Shown here: positions 16,420 to 26,151 of the stretch, piece by piece
How positions within the stretch are numbered: position 1 is the stretch's first letter
Layout of the letters: each line of letters begins with the position of its first letter
NCBI RefSeq assembly: GCF_900116635.1
Contig: NZ_FPBJ01000031.1
Coordinates: 1 to 35,694 of the forward strand
Direction of reading: 5' to 3'
Source of the DNA: Xenorhabdus koppenhoeferi
GTDB taxonomy: Bacteria > Pseudomonadota > Gammaproteobacteria > Enterobacterales > Enterobacteriaceae
Length of the DNA: 35,694 bases
Made by a program: the position numbers and the translations under genes
Notes under the pieces: model-generated
Database searches by the model: none
Seen by the model: only the letters and a program-made list of their open reading frames with translations
What the model was told of the DNA's origin: nothing

Positions 16420-17200
16420 ACATATTGGTCATATCGATTTTGATACTGAAAAAGTCTGGTTTGTCGGCGCAGGGCCGGGGGATAAGAGCCTGATTACCTT
16501 AAAAGGTTATCAATTGTTACAGCAGGCTCAACTGGTGATTTATGCAGGATCGCTGATTAATCGGGAGTTGCTGGAATATTGTCGGGCGGATGCTGAATGC
16601 CATGACAGTGCGGGTATGACGTTAGCGGAAATCACCGACTCGATGGTGAGTGGTGTAAACGCAGGTAAGTTGGTCATTCGCCTGCAAACGGGAGATTTGT
16701 CGTTGTTTGGCTCTATTCGTGAACAGGCTGAAGAACTGGCAAAGAGAGGCATTGGTTTTGTTTCTGTGCCGGGGGTGAGTTCATTTCTTGGCGCTGCTGC
16801 ACAATTGGGGGTGGAATATACCGTCCCCGAAGTCGCGCAAAGCCTGATTATTACCCGTATCGAAGGCCGAACCCCCATGCCGCCACGGGAAACGCTGGAA
16901 GCCTTTGCCGCACATCAGACTTCAATGGCTATCTTCCTTTCGGTGCAGGATATCACGGGGGTTGTTGCCCGATTGATTGAAGGCGGTTATCCACAGGAAA
17001 CACCGGTTGCCGTGGTTTATAAGGCGACATGGCCGGACTGCCAGATAGTGCGTGGCACATTGGAAACCATTACAGAACAGGTACGCTGTGCCGGTATCCG
17101 CAAAACAGCCCTGATTTTGGTAGGTGCTTTTCTTGGAGAAGAATTTCACTATTCAAAACTGTATGACGCGAGGTTCAGCCATGAATACCGCCGCGCCTGA
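16412..17200 (+). CDS. cbiF: Cobalt-precorrin-4 (C11)-methyltransferase CbiF
   Basis: CbiF methylates C11 of cobalt-precorrin-4. The 262 residues contain [19 protein letters not shown] (15-33), YAGSLIN (44-50), [38 protein letters not shown] and YKATWPD, all typical. AGAGGA lies upstream; the ATG at 16412 leaves about 8 nt spacing, and the adjacent ATG at 16409 is nearly as good. An in-frame start at 16358 would lie deep in cbiT. The protein has about 10 extra N-terminal residues compared with Salmonella CbiF. It overlaps cbiT by eight bases and cbiG by 20. Confidence 0.95.
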   Translation: MSEHIGHIDFDTEKVWFVGAGPGDKSLITLKGYQLLQQAQLVIYAGSLINRELLEYCRADAECHDSAGMTLAEITDSMVSGVNAGKLVIRLQTGDLSLFGSIREQAEELAKRGIGFVSVPGVSSFLGAAAQLGVEYTVPEVAQSLIITRIEGRTPMPPRETLEAFAAHQTSMAIFLSVQDITGVVARLIEGGYPQETPVAVVYKATWPDCQIVRGTLETITEQVRCAGIRKTALILVGAFLGEEFHYSKLYDARFSHEYRRA

Positions 17201-18260
17201 AAAATCAGTACCTAAAAAAGCCTGCGCCTTATTCTGCCTGACCGCAGGCGGTATTACGTTGGCACATCGCTTGCGCTCTTATCTGGAGATGGATTGTTTT
17301 ACTTCTCCTGAATTGGTGGAAACCGGATTCATTGCTTTTGATGACACTTTTTCCAATACGGTACGCAAAGCATTTATTCAATATGACTCATTAGTCATGA
17401 TTGGAGCGACGGGGATCGCCATTCGGGTTATTGCGCCGTTGCTCAAGGATAAAATGACCGATCCTGCGGTTGTGGTGCTGGATGAAAAAGGGCAGTTTGC
17501 CATTAGTTTGCTGTCCGGGCACCTGGGGGGAGCCAATGAACTTGCACAGCAGATCGCGGATGTTCTTGATAGTCAGGCGGTTATTACTACTGCAACAGAT
17601 GTTAACCAACTCGCGGCACTGGATGTGCTATCTCAACAACTTGACGGGGAAATGGAAAATTTCCGCGCCAATATCAAAACTGTCAACCAAATGCTGGTCA
17701 ATGGTCGGCGGGTGGGTATTTGGTGGCATCCTGCATTGCGTGGTGAAAAAGATCACTACGATACGCGTGGATTTATTCCGGTTGACGATTTTAATTGCCT
17801 GCCTGAACTGGATGCCTTGGTCTACGTCAGCTATGAGCAGGAAAGGCTGGTGCTGGCGATCCCAACGTTTAAACTGGTTCCTCGCCGCATTGTCGCAGGA
17901 ATTGGCTGTCGGCGTGGCATCGAAACTGAACGGGTAGCACAATTGCTGGAACGTCATCTGGTTGAGCACAGTTTTGATCCGCTGGCATTGAAAGCCATTG
18001 GCAGTGTGGAGTTAAAGAAATCAGAACCTGCATTAATCCAATTGGCGGAAGAGCGCCAAATTCCGTTCCAAATCTTCTCCGTAAATCAGCTTGCCCAGTG
18101 TGAACAGGCATTTCCGGCTTCTGATTTTGTCCGAAAAACTGTGGGCATAGGCTGTGTCTCCCAACCTGTAGCCTGGCTGATGAGCCAAGGACATCTGGTT
18201 GGTCATACCCTGCGTGAGCAGGGAGTCACCATCACATTAGGAGTATTGCATCCATGTTAA
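17181..18260 (+). CDS. cbiG: Cobalt-precorrin-5A hydrolase CbiG
   Basis: CbiG opens the delta-lactone of cobalt-precorrin-5A and releases acetaldehyde, completing ring contraction in the anaerobic pathway. The 359-residue protein has the conserved core [50 protein letters not shown], the middle RGFIPVDD, and the C-terminal domain motifs [27 protein letters not shown] and [13 protein letters not shown]. The ATG at 17181 has GAGG 7 nt upstream and gives the family N-terminus. Its presence, with CbiD and CbiK, marks the pathway as anaerobic. Confidence 0.95.
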   Translation: MNTAAPEKSVPKKACALFCLTAGGITLAHRLRSYLEMDCFTSPELVETGFIAFDDTFSNTVRKAFIQYDSLVMIGATGIAIRVIAPLLKDKMTDPAVVVLDEKGQFAISLLSGHLGGANELAQQIADVLDSQAVITTATDVNQLAALDVLSQQLDGEMENFRANIKTVNQMLVNGRRVGIWWHPALRGEKDHYDTRGFIPVDDFNCLPELDALVYVSYEQERLVLAIPTFKLVPRRIVAGIGCRRGIETERVAQLLERHLVEHSFDPLALKAIGSVELKKSEPALIQLAEERQIPFQIFSVNQLAQCEQAFPASDFVRKTVGIGCVSQPVAWLMSQGHLVGHTLREQGVTITLGVLHPC

Positions 18261-18979
18261 CTGTCATTGGAATTGGGCCGGGCCGTGAAGCTATGATGAC
18301 GCAGGAAGCGATTGCTGCGTTGAAAGCTGCCGATATCGTGGTGGGTTACAAAACCTATACCCATTTGGTGAAACCATTGGTAGGCGATAAAGAGATTATC
18401 AAAACCGGTATGTGCAAAGAGATTGAACGCTGTCAGACGGCTATTGATCTGGCAGAACAGGGTAAAAATGTTGCGGTAGTTTGCAGCGGTGATGCGGGCA
18501 TTTATGGCATGGCGGGGTTGATTCTGGAATTGGTCAGTCAACAAAAGCGCAATGTGGAAGTCAGGCTGGTGGCTGGTGTGACAGCAAGTACGGCTTGTGC
18601 GGCTTTGCTTGGCGCACCCTTGATGCACGATTTTTGCCATATCAGCCTGAGCGATCTGCTTACACCGTGGGAGGTGATTGAAAAGAGAGTGCGAGCAGCG
18701 GCTGAAGCGGATTTTGTGGTCTGTTTCTACAATCCGCGCAGCCGGGGGCGCGAAGAACATTTGGCGCGGGCATTTTCCCTGATGGCTCCGTGGAAATCGA
18801 CAGAAACACCTGTTGGGGTGGTGAAAGCCGCAGGGCGCAAGCATGAGGAGAAATGGCTGACGACCTTCGGTGAAATGGATTTTTCCCGCGTTGACATGCG
18901 CAGTCTGGTGATTGTGGGCAATCAATCGACCTACATACGCGATGGGTTAATGATAACCCCGAGAGGGTATAAACTATGA
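18254..18979 (+). CDS. cbiH: Cobalt-factor III (precorrin-3B) C17-methyltransferase CbiH
   Basis: CbiH methylates C17 and contracts the ring to form cobalt-precorrin-4. The 241 residues (the same length as Salmonella CbiH) contain [35 protein letters not shown] (74-89), GVTASTACAALLGAPLMHDFCHISLSD and CFYNPRSRGR, which are diagnostic of CbiH/CobJ. The gene overlaps cbiG by seven bases and cbiJ by four. Confidence 0.96.
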   Translation: MLTVIGIGPGREAMMTQEAIAALKAADIVVGYKTYTHLVKPLVGDKEIIKTGMCKEIERCQTAIDLAEQGKNVAVVCSGDAGIYGMAGLILELVSQQKRNVEVRLVAGVTASTACAALLGAPLMHDFCHISLSDLLTPWEVIEKRVRAAAEADFVVCFYNPRSRGREEHLARAFSLMAPWKSTETPVGVVKAAGRKHEEKWLTTFGEMDFSRVDMRSLVIVGNQSTYIRDGLMITPRGYKL

Positions 18980-19767
18980 AACGGTCATTAATCCATATTT
19001 TTGGCGGTACAAGTGATGCCCGCCAAATTTGCGAGATGATGGATATCGCAGGCATGGATTATTGTTTGTCGGTGGCAACACCAACGGGAGCACAGCAGGC
19101 GGAGGGAATTCGCGGTGAGATTGTCATTGGTCGGATGGAGTCAGAAGGCATGGTCAAAGACCTGCAACAGCGGGGTACGGGTATGGTGATTGATGCTTCT
19201 CACCCTTATGCAGAACGATTGAGCCAAAACGTTGCCAACGCGAGCCAAAAATTAGGGGTTCCTCTTATTCGTTATATCCGCCCCAGCGATATTGATGCTG
19301 TTGAGCATGCTCTCATCCATAAAGTGACAACTATTGAACAGGCATGTGAAGTGGCATCTCGCTTAGGCTCACGTATTTTGCTGACCACGGGCAGTAAGCA
19401 ATTAGCCGATTACTTAACTTACTTGAAGGGAAAGACGGTGCTGGCCCGTGTATTGCCGACAGCAGAAGTGCTGGTGATGTGTGAATCCTTGGGTTTATCC
19501 GTCGACCAGATTTTTGCCCTGAAAGGTCCGTTCAGCGCTGATTTCAATCGGGCATTTTACCAATTTTGTCAGGCAGAGGTGGTAATCACCAAGGAATCAG
19601 GTGAACAGGGGGGATTTAAAGAAAAAATTGAGCCGTGCCTTTCCCTTGGGTTGCCTTGCATCGTGATTTGCCGTCCAGATTATCCCTTTGTTGGTGAAGG
19701 GATAACACAGGTCAATGGGTTGGAAGAAATGGAACATTTGTTAGCCCGAAAAGCTTGGCAAAAATAG
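18976..19767 (+). CDS. cbiJ: Cobalt-precorrin-6A reductase CbiJ
   Basis: CbiJ reduces a double bond in cobalt-precorrin-6A using a nicotinamide cofactor. The 263 residues show the N-terminal nucleotide-binding loop IHIFGGTSDARQI, DASHPYAERLSQN, LLTTGSKQLADY, LARVLPTAEV, AEVVITKESGEQGGFKEKI and LGLPCIVICRP, in family order. It overlaps cbiH in an ATGA. A 44-nt gap follows before cbiK, the longest inside the first half of the operon. Confidence 0.95.
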   Translation: MKRSLIHIFGGTSDARQICEMMDIAGMDYCLSVATPTGAQQAEGIRGEIVIGRMESEGMVKDLQQRGTGMVIDASHPYAERLSQNVANASQKLGVPLIRYIRPSDIDAVEHALIHKVTTIEQACEVASRLGSRILLTTGSKQLADYLTYLKGKTVLARVLPTAEVLVMCESLGLSVDQIFALKGPFSADFNRAFYQFCQAEVVITKESGEQGGFKEKIEPCLSLGLPCIVICRPDYPFVGEGITQVNGLEEMEHLLARKAWQK

Positions 19768-19811
19768 GTTGGCGAATTTTTCAATATAGATAACCAATAA
19801 GGAAAAGCAAA

Positions 19812-20600
19812 ATGAAAAAAGCATTATTGGTGATAAGTTTCGGAACCAGTTATCCAGAAACACGGCAAAATAATATTGAAGCCTGTGAGCAGCAATTGGC
19901 ATCTGTTTTTCCCGACAGAGATCTATTTCGGGCATTTACTTCCGGGATGATCATCCGCAAATTACGCCAGCGTGATGGCATCTGCATCGATACTCCCCAT
20001 GAGGCACTCACCCGACTGCATCACGCTGGCTATAGTGATGTTGCTATTCAATGCCTGCATATCATCAAGGGCGATGAATATGAAAAGGTACTTTATGAAG
20101 CCGAGAAGTTCCGACCTCGTTTTAACCGATTGGTTTTGGGTGAGCCGCTGCTCAGTCATTTCAACGATTACGTGCAATTGATGCAGGCACTGCGCCACCA
20201 GCTTCCGCGAATGGCGGAGAATGAATGTGTCGTATTTATGGGGCACGGAACAACGCATCATGCTTTTTCTGCTTATGCCTGCCTGGATCATCTGATGAGC
20301 CATTACTCTTTCCCTGCGCGGGTGGGAGCGGTAGAAAGTTACCCGGAACTTCCCTTACTTATCAAGGGATTAAAAGATAAAGGAATCCGCAAAGTCCACC
20401 TGATGCCACTGATGCTGGTGGCAGGGGATCATGCTATCAATGACATGGCTTCAGATGAAAAAGGCTCTTGGAAATCTCAGTTGGAGAACGCTGGCATTAC
20501 CGCTATTTCTTGGTTGCAGGGATTGGGTGAAAATCCAATGATCCGGCAGATGTTTGTGGATCACCTTGCTCAGGTGATCAATGACGGGGAGAAAGCCTGA
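19812..20600 (+). CDS. cbiK: Sirohydrochlorin cobaltochelatase CbiK
   Basis: CbiK inserts Co2+ into sirohydrochlorin, the step that commits the early-cobalt pathway, without ATP. The 262-residue protein carries the two catalytic histidines at the same numbers as in Salmonella, His145 in FMGHGTTHH and His207 in VAGDHAIND, and starts KKALLVISFGTSY. No signal peptide is seen, unlike periplasmic CbiK of some sulfate reducers, so it should be cytosolic. AAGGA lies 9 nt before the ATG. Its stop shares one base with the cbiL start. Its sirohydrochlorin substrate needs a precorrin-2 dehydrogenase not encoded here. Confidence 0.96.
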   Translation: MKKALLVISFGTSYPETRQNNIEACEQQLASVFPDRDLFRAFTSGMIIRKLRQRDGICIDTPHEALTRLHHAGYSDVAIQCLHIIKGDEYEKVLYEAEKFRPRFNRLVLGEPLLSHFNDYVQLMQALRHQLPRMAENECVVFMGHGTTHHAFSAYACLDHLMSHYSFPARVGAVESYPELPLLIKGLKDKGIRKVHLMPLMLVAGDHAINDMASDEKGSWKSQLENAGITAISWLQGLGENPMIRQMFVDHLAQVINDGEKA

Positions 20601-21349
20601 TGGATGGAAAAATGAATGCCGGAAAATTAAATGCCGGAAAATTGTATGTCATGGGCGTAGGTCCCGGTGCCAGTGACCTGATTACCGTGAGGGCTGCGCG
20701 TATTCTTTCTGAGCTTGACGTGATCTATACTCCAACCGGTAAAAAAGGGACTCAAAGCCTCGCTCACTCCATCATTGCAGAATATCTTTCGCCGACCACT
20801 GAAATCTGTGCTTACCATTTTTTAATGAAAGCTGACAGGGCTGCGAAAGAAGCGGTTTGGGATGAAGTAGCCCAAACATTGAAAGAGGATGTTGCCAATG
20901 GCAGAAAAGTCGGATTTGTCACTTTGGGTGATCCCATGTTGTTCAGTACGTGGGTCTTTCTTTTAGAGCGAATGGTATCGGAACAAATAAAAATTCCCCC
21001 GTGGTTGGAAATTGTACCGGGGATCACATCGTTTTCTGCTATTGCCGCAGTCAGTGGTATACCATTGGCGATGGAAAGCCAAACTTTGGCCGTTGTCTCC
21101 TGTACGGCTCCTGAAACGGTTTTGGAACAGGCATTGGTTAATCATGACTGTATTGTCCTGATGAAAGTCTATTCACGCTTTACCCGGATACGTGACATTT
21201 TGCGTCGCCACAATCTACTGAAACATGCCCTGATGATGGCGGATGCTACTTTGCCAACAGAACAGTGCTGGCGCGATCTTGATACGCTGTCTCCCGATGA
21301 ACAGGCACTATCGTATTTCTCAACGATTTTGATTAATAAAAACTGGTAG
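20600..21349 (+). CDS. cbiL: Cobalt-factor II (precorrin-2) C20-methyltransferase CbiL
   Basis: CbiL methylates C20 of cobalt-factor II. The 249 residues include VMGVGPGASDLITVRAARIL, GFVTLGDPMLFSTWVFLL (105-122), EIVPGITSFSAIAA, CTAPETVLEQAL, LMKVYSRFTRI and YFSTILINK, typical of CbiL. GGGGAG precedes the ATG at 20600. The N-terminus has a small in-frame tandem duplication (NAGKL twice), making it about 10 residues longer than Salmonella CbiL. The last residues differ from Salmonella, and right after its stop a scar of cbiO begins, so a deletion ended close to this gene. Confidence 0.95.
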   Translation: MDGKMNAGKLNAGKLYVMGVGPGASDLITVRAARILSELDVIYTPTGKKGTQSLAHSIIAEYLSPTTEICAYHFLMKADRAAKEAVWDEVAQTLKEDVANGRKVGFVTLGDPMLFSTWVFLLERMVSEQIKIPPWLEIVPGITSFSAIAAVSGIPLAMESQTLAVVSCTAPETVLEQALVNHDCIVLMKVYSRFTRIRDILRRHNLLKHALMMADATLPTEQCWRDLDTLSPDEQALSYFSTILINKNW

Positions 21350-21352
21350 TGA

Positions 21353-21478
21353 TTAGCCCGGCAATGGCTGGTAAAAGTACACGGTGAAACCGGTTTACCC
21401 CTGTATAAGACCGGGCAAGAACTTTTCGCTATCTTCAGTGAAACTAGCCTGTATGAAATAAGGGAGAATATACAATGA
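21353..21478 (+). pseudogene. cbiO: cbiO 3' remnant (cobalt ABC transporter ATPase), scar of a cbiMNQO deletion
   Basis: Between cbiL and cbiP the plus-strand frame starting right after TAG-TGA encodes 41 codons: ARQWLVKVHGETGLPLYKT, then GQELFAIF, to a TGA that overlaps the cbiP ATG. This resembles the C-terminal tail I recall for Salmonella CbiO (QPWLVKLHTQLGLPLCKTETEFF), which is encoded at exactly this place in the Salmonella operon. All ATPase motifs and all of cbiM, cbiN and cbiQ are absent, and there is no start codon. The Salmonella comparison is from memory; the match in sequence, position and downstream overlap makes the identification likely. Confidence 0.85.
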
Positions 21479-23061
21479 CACTATCGTTGATGATTCAAGG
21501 AACTGCGTCTGATGTAGGAAAAAGTGTGCTGGTAGCGGGATTTTGCCGGATATTCTCGCAGGATGGCCATCACTGCACTCCTTTCAAATCACAGAATATG
21601 GCGCTTAATTCGGGTATTACCTCAGATGGAAAGGAGATGGGGCGAGCGCAAATATTTCAGGCAGAAGCGGCAGGTATTGCGCCGGATGTGCGTATGAATC
21701 CCGTGTTGTTAAAACCCACCAGTGATCGCAAGGCGCAAGTGGTTTTTATGGGGAAAGTGATGTGCAGCATGAATGCGGTGGAGTATCACGAATATAAACC
21801 CCAGTTGCTTCAGCAGATCTTGGCAGCTTATAACGGCCTTGCGGCGGAAACGGACATTATGGTGTTGGAAGGAGCGGGCAGTCCGGCAGAAATTAATCTT
21901 CGTGACCGTGATATTGTTAATATGGGAATGGCTGAATTAGTGGATGCGCCTGTCATTCTGGTGGCAGATATTGATCGTGGTGGTGTATTTGCATCTATTT
22001 ACGGTACGCTGGCTTTAATTAGCCCGGAGGAAAAAGCACGGGTCAAAGGCGTGATCATCAATAAGTTTCGCGGTGATCTGGCGTTGTTGCAATCTGGCAT
22101 TGATCAGATCGAAGCACTGACGCAAGTGCCTATCTTGGGTGTCTTACCGTGGCTGGATCTTGATCTGGAGGATGAAGACAGTGTCGCTTTGCAGGTGGGT
22201 AAATACGATCAGCAGGAACATAAATCAGGTGATTATCTGCATATTGCCGTCATTAAATATCCTCATATTGCCAATTTTACCGATTTTAACGCGCTGGCAT
22301 CACAACCGGATGTGCATCTGCGTTATGTTTCCGAGCCTTCTGAGCTTCAGGGCGTGGATCTGATCATCCTGCCCGGCAGTAAAAATACCTTGGGTGATTT
22401 GGCATGGCTAAAAATTCAAGGGCTTGATCAGGCGATTATCAGCGCTCATCAGCAAGAAATCGCAATTATCGGGATCTGCGGTGGTTACCAAATGTTGGGA
22501 AAACAGATTGTGGATGAGGTGGAATCAGGCTTAACCCAGATGGCAGGTTTGGGGTTATTGGATACTGAAACTCAATTTGCTCATCAGAAGCAGACGGCGC
22601 AGGTCAGGGGGGTTGTGATGCCTGCTTTATCAGGCATATTGAATTTGTGTAGCGAGCAGCCGATTGCAGGCTATGAAATTCATATGGGGATAACTCGGCT
22701 TGGTGAGCAAGCAACACCTTTCGCCAAAATGCATCTGTACAATGGTGAAGAAAAAATCTGGTTTGATGGTGCTGTTACTCAGAATGGTTCGGTAATGGGA
22801 AGTTATCTGCATGGTCTGTTTGATCAAAATTCTTTCACGCGCCCGCTATTGAATCAGCTTCGTATACGTAAGGGCGGCGTTCCATTGGAAAATGCCGCTT
22901 TCAATTATGCCCGGCATAAAGAAAAACAGTTCAACATTTTGGCAGCCAGTATGCGTGAACATCTGGATATTGAACGGATCTATCAATTGATGCATGAGTA
23001 CGAATTGTTGAGAGTAAGGAGCGTATTGTGTGATGAGGTCTTACAGAGAGTAAGCACCTAA
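21475..23061 (+). CDS. cbiP: Cobyric acid synthase CbiP
   Basis: CbiP amidates side chains b, d, e and g of adenosylcobyrinic acid a,c-diamide using glutamine and ATP. The 528-residue protein has the ATPase motif [53 protein letters not shown] and [14 protein letters not shown]. The glutaminase domain has [12 protein letters not shown], nucleophile Cys335 in [11 protein letters not shown], and GYEIHMG and [16 protein letters not shown] precedes the ATG. The start overlaps the stop of the cbiO remnant, preserving the ancestral cbiO-cbiP junction. Confidence 0.97.
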   Translation: MTLSLMIQGTASDVGKSVLVAGFCRIFSQDGHHCTPFKSQNMALNSGITSDGKEMGRAQIFQAEAAGIAPDVRMNPVLLKPTSDRKAQVVFMGKVMCSMNAVEYHEYKPQLLQQILAAYNGLAAETDIMVLEGAGSPAEINLRDRDIVNMGMAELVDAPVILVADIDRGGVFASIYGTLALISPEEKARVKGVIINKFRGDLALLQSGIDQIEALTQVPILGVLPWLDLDLEDEDSVALQVGKYDQQEHKSGDYLHIAVIKYPHIANFTDFNALASQPDVHLRYVSEPSELQGVDLIILPGSKNTLGDLAWLKIQGLDQAIISAHQQEIAIIGICGGYQMLGKQIVDEVESGLTQMAGLGLLDTETQFAHQKQTAQVRGVVMPALSGILNLCSEQPIAGYEIHMGITRLGEQATPFAKMHLYNGEEKIWFDGAVTQNGSVMGSYLHGLFDQNSFTRPLLNQLRIRKGGVPLENAAFNYARHKEKQFNILAASMREHLDIERIYQLMHEYELLRVRSVLCDEVLQRVST

Positions 23062-23606
23062 TGATCCTGGTAACAGGCGGTGCGCGCAGTGGAAAGAGTT
23101 CCCACGCTGAACGCCTGATTGCTGAACAATGCGAACAGGTATTGTATATTGCCACTGCGCAAATTACAGACGAAGAGATGGCCATCCGCGTTGAACGGCA
23201 TAAACAGGAACGCCCGGCACACTGGCGGACTTGGGAGGGCCATCGAAATTTAGCGGCTGTGATCCGTCAGCACCGCCAGCCTCAAGAAGGGGTTATACTA
23301 GAATGTATCACAACATTTATTGCTAACTTATTGTTTGATCTGTCAGATGGTGCTTCACCTGATGAGATTGATTTTGTCTCATTAGAAGTATTTATTCATC
23401 GTCAGATAGATAACCTGATTAATGCCAGCTTATTATGCCCGATGCCGGTATATATAGTGACCAATGAATTGGGAATGGGTATCACACCTGAAAATCGATT
23501 GGCACGCCATTTTATTGATATCGCCGGACGAGCCAACCAAAAATTGGCAAGGGAAGCAAAAGAAGTCTGGCTGATGGTTTCAGGCATTGGAGTAAAGATT
23601 AAATGA
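23061..23606 (+). CDS. cobU: Adenosylcobinamide kinase/adenosylcobinamide-phosphate guanylyltransferase CobU
   Basis: CobU phosphorylates adenosylcobinamide and transfers GMP from GTP to give adenosylcobinamide-GDP. The 181 residues start [17 protein letters not shown] (P-loop GGARSGKS, 6-13). The histidine that carries GMP is His47 in [33 protein letters not shown] and [20 protein letters not shown] also match the family. The start shares one base with the cbiP stop and the stop overlaps cobS in an ATGA. Confidence 0.96.
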   Translation: MILVTGGARSGKSSHAERLIAEQCEQVLYIATAQITDEEMAIRVERHKQERPAHWRTWEGHRNLAAVIRQHRQPQEGVILECITTFIANLLFDLSDGASPDEIDFVSLEVFIHRQIDNLINASLLCPMPVYIVTNELGMGITPENRLARHFIDIAGRANQKLAREAKEVWLMVSGIGVKIK

Positions 23607-24361
23607 AATTGAATCTCTTTTGGGCCACAGTACAGTTTATGACACGTATCCCTGTTCCGGAAAAATGGGCTGAAGGTGTTGATTTATCCCAATATTGGCG
23701 CGGTATTCCGATTTTTCCGCTGATTGGCCTGATTATTGGGGGAGTGTCCGGTTTGCTTTTCCTCACTATCACCTACTCTGGCGGGGGGGTATATATCGGT
23801 GCGATTAGTTATGTACTGGCATTGGTTCTGTTTACGGGAGGGTTACATTTAGATGGATTGGCGGATACTTGTGATGGCATTTTTTCTGCCCGCCAGAGAG
23901 AAAAAATGTTGGAGATTATGCGTGATAGCCGGCTTGGAACTTATGGTGGTATTGGGTTAATTTTCTGTCTTTTAACCAAAACATTGGTTGTCATCGATCT
24001 TTCTTACTATTCTCCCCTTCACCTACTGGCCTTACTGACGTGCGCACCCATTGTCGGGCGTACAGTCGTAGTGCTTTTGATGTATCAGCAACGTTATGCC
24101 CGCGAACATGGAGGCATGGGAAGCAACTATATTGGTCGAGTCACTGCTTCTTCTACCATGCTGACCTTATTGATCGGTTCGATATTAGTGATGGCTCTGG
24201 AAAATTGGCAGGGATTAACTGCAATGGCAGTAACACTGCTCATTGTTTATGGAATGGCTCTCTATTTCAATAATCGTCTTGGTGGACAAACTGGTGACAC
24301 GCTGGGTGCCGCAATTGAAGTGGGAGAAGTCATTTTTTTGGTAGCGATGATTTGGCAATGA
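23603..24361 (+). CDS. cobS: Cobalamin (5'-phosphate) synthase CobS
   Basis: CobS is an integral membrane enzyme that joins adenosylcobinamide-GDP with alpha-ribazole (phosphate) to finish the nucleotide loop. The 252-residue protein is hydrophobic with several membrane segments and has the family signature [14 protein letters not shown] (81-94), followed by [15 protein letters not shown] and, at the C-terminus, [20 protein letters not shown]. The acidic [11 protein letters not shown] motif is the likely metal/diphosphate site. It overlaps cobU by four bases. Confidence 0.96.
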   Translation: MKLNLFWATVQFMTRIPVPEKWAEGVDLSQYWRGIPIFPLIGLIIGGVSGLLFLTITYSGGGVYIGAISYVLALVLFTGGLHLDGLADTCDGIFSARQREKMLEIMRDSRLGTYGGIGLIFCLLTKTLVVIDLSYYSPLHLLALLTCAPIVGRTVVVLLMYQQRYAREHGGMGSNYIGRVTASSTMLTLLIGSILVMALENWQGLTAMAVTLLIVYGMALYFNNRLGGQTGDTLGAAIEVGEVIFLVAMIWQ

Positions 24362-24380
24362 ATATGGAGAAAATAATCAG

Positions 24381-25025
24381 ATGCGGTTTTTTCTCGTTCG
24401 GCATGGGCAGACACAAGCCAATATTGATGGAGTTTTTTGTGGTAAAACCGATTTATCCTTAACACAAACAGGCATAAATCAAGCACAGCAAATCGCAGAC
24501 TCGCTGAAAAACATTACCTTCCGGTCCATTCACTGTAGTGAAATGAAACGGGCAATACAAACTGCACAAATCATTTCTCCGTCAAGCATACTCTCTCTAC
24601 CAAAGATAAATAGCGATTATCGTCTCAATGAGTTGGATTTTGGGGCATGGGAACTATGTCATCATGCAGACATTGCTAAAGAAGATCCACTGGCCTGGTC
24701 ACACTGGTTGGCGGATTGGCAAAATGGTTGCCCGACTGGAGGCGAATCGTTCAAACATTTCGCAGAACGGGTTGAGGAGTACACCGAAGTATTGCGTTCT
24801 TCCATAGCCACGGCAAATTACTTGATTGTTGCGCATCAGGGAGTTTTGGGATTACTTCTTGTTAAATTACTGCAATTACCTACAGAAGCCATGTGGTCTT
24901 TTCCCTTTCAGCAGGGGACTTACAGTATTGTTGATAATCATGCCGGAGTTATTACCTTGAATGTATTTAATTCTCAGATGGAATATTGTTCTAAGGATGA
25001 ATATGACTCTCAACTCATTGATTAA
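24381..25025 (+). CDS. cobC: Alpha-ribazole-5'-phosphate phosphatase CobC
   Basis: CobC removes the phosphate of alpha-ribazole 5'-phosphate or of adenosylcobalamin 5'-phosphate. The 214 residues belong to the histidine phosphatase family: FLVRHGQTQANIDG with the RHG catalytic motif at 7-9, CSEMKRAIQTAQ, LNELDFGAWE and the second catalytic histidine in IVAHQGVLGL. GGAG lies upstream, 19 nt after cobS. Its position between cobS and cobT supports the cobalamin role over other members of the family. Codon bias and spacing look like its neighbours. Confidence 0.92.
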   Translation: MRFFLVRHGQTQANIDGVFCGKTDLSLTQTGINQAQQIADSLKNITFRSIHCSEMKRAIQTAQIISPSSILSLPKINSDYRLNELDFGAWELCHHADIAKEDPLAWSHWLADWQNGCPTGGESFKHFAERVEEYTEVLRSSIATANYLIVAHQGVLGLLLVKLLQLPTEAMWSFPFQQGTYSIVDNHAGVITLNVFNSQMEYCSKDEYDSQLID

Positions 25026-26094
25026 TGCAATTCAGCCCCTGAATCGGGTGAAGATGAACAAAGCGTCGCAACACATTGACCGTTTACTTAAACCATTGGG
25101 AAGTTTGGGTCGGCTTGAAACGTTGGCGATACAATTATCCGGCATGTCAGGCATCAGTGAACTGCGAAACCTGCAAAAAGAGATCATTGTGATGTGTGCC
25201 GATCATGGTGTGTATGACGAAGAGGTTGCTATTTCACCTAAAAACGTCACTGCGATACAAGCCCACAATATGCTGAAAGGATTGACGGGGGTGTGTGTAC
25301 TGGCGAAAAACAGTGGCACTCGCGTTTTGCCTGTAGATATTGGCATTGACTGTGAACCGATCGAACAGTTGTTATCTCTGAAAATTGCGCGGAGATGCGG
25401 CAATATCGCTCAGGAAGCTGCAATGAATTATGAACAAGCTGAAATGTTATTGCTTGCAAGTGCACAGTTAGTGCAGCAGCGCGTCGCAGCAGGAGTGGAA
25501 GTGTTTGGCGTGGGGGAAATGGGGATCGCTAATACCACCGCAGCGGCGGCAGTGATCAGTGTTCTGACAGAGTGTGATCCATGTGATGTAGTTGGATTGG
25601 GCGCTAATTTACCCCTTGAACGTTTGAGACATAAGCAATCTGTTGTTCGGCAAGCCATCGCAGTCAATCAGCCGGATCGTAACAACGCCCTTGATGTATT
25701 GGCAAAAGTGGGAGGGTTTGATTTGGTCGGAATGACGGGAGTTATTTTGGGTGCCGCCGCTTCCGGTGTACCCATTGTACTTGATGGTTTTTTGTCTTAT
25801 GCATCGGCCCTGGCGGCTTGTCAGTTATCGCCTATTGTGTGGAATTATTTTATTCCTTCTCATATGTCGGCAGAAAAAGGCGCAGCGCTGGCGTTGCAGC
25901 ATTTGAACTTGCAACCTTATTTGCATTTAGATTTGCGTCTTGGCGAAGGTAGCGGTGCCGCTATTGCCATGTCTTTGATTGATGCCGCTTGTGCGATGTA
26001 TTGCCATATGGGGCAATTGGCAAATAGTGGTATTAATTTACCAACGCCAAAAAAGCCGCGCTTTGCGCGGCCTTTAAACTATAAATCAATTTAA
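25003..26094 (+). CDS. cobT: Nicotinate-nucleotide-dimethylbenzimidazole phosphoribosyltransferase CobT
   Basis: CobT transfers phosphoribose from nicotinate mononucleotide to the lower-ligand base, making alpha-ribazole 5'-phosphate. The 363 residues contain DRLLKPLGSLGRLETLAIQL, VMCADHGVYDEEVAISP, EVFGVGEMGIANTTAAAA, DLVGMTGVILGAAASGVPIVLDGFLSYA, HMSAEKGA and the catalytic Glu in LRLGEGSGAAIA. The ATG at 25003 follows AAGGATG and lies 23 nt inside cobC; an ORF from 24961 has no support. The last residues (TPKKPRFARPLNYKSI) replace the usual family tail, and their codons form a terminator hairpin. Confidence 0.95.
   Translation: MTLNSLINAIQPLNRVKMNKASQHIDRLLKPLGSLGRLETLAIQLSGMSGISELRNLQKEIIVMCADHGVYDEEVAISPKNVTAIQAHNMLKGLTGVCVLAKNSGTRVLPVDIGIDCEPIEQLLSLKIARRCGNIAQEAAMNYEQAEMLLLASAQLVQQRVAAGVEVFGVGEMGIANTTAAAAVISVLTECDPCDVVGLGANLPLERLRHKQSVVRQAIAVNQPDRNNALDVLAKVGGFDLVGMTGVILGAAASGVPIVLDGFLSYASALAACQLSPIVWNYFIPSHMSAEKGAALALQHLNLQPYLHLDLRLGEGSGAAIAMSLIDAACAMYCHMGQLANSGINLPTPKKPRFARPLNYKSI
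26051..26075 (+). terminator. Rho-independent terminator embedded in the cobT 3' coding end
   Basis: AAAA-GCCGCGC-TTT-GCGCGGC-CTTT: a perfect 7-bp GC stem with a 3-nt loop, A-tract before and a short T-run after. It lies inside the last 15 codons of cobT and closes the cbi-cob operon, and could also stop the converging acyl-CoA ligase transcript. Confidence 0.75.
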
Positions 26095-26151
26095 ACATTT
26101 TATTGCCAAGGCTTACAATACTAGCCTGTTGTCCAGAACCAAGTTTGGTTC

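Noticed and set aside
21350-21474. Cobalamin riboswitch upstream of cbiP
   Set aside because: GGTGAAACCGG looked suggestive, but the other conserved boxes are missing and the stretch reads as the cbiO tail.
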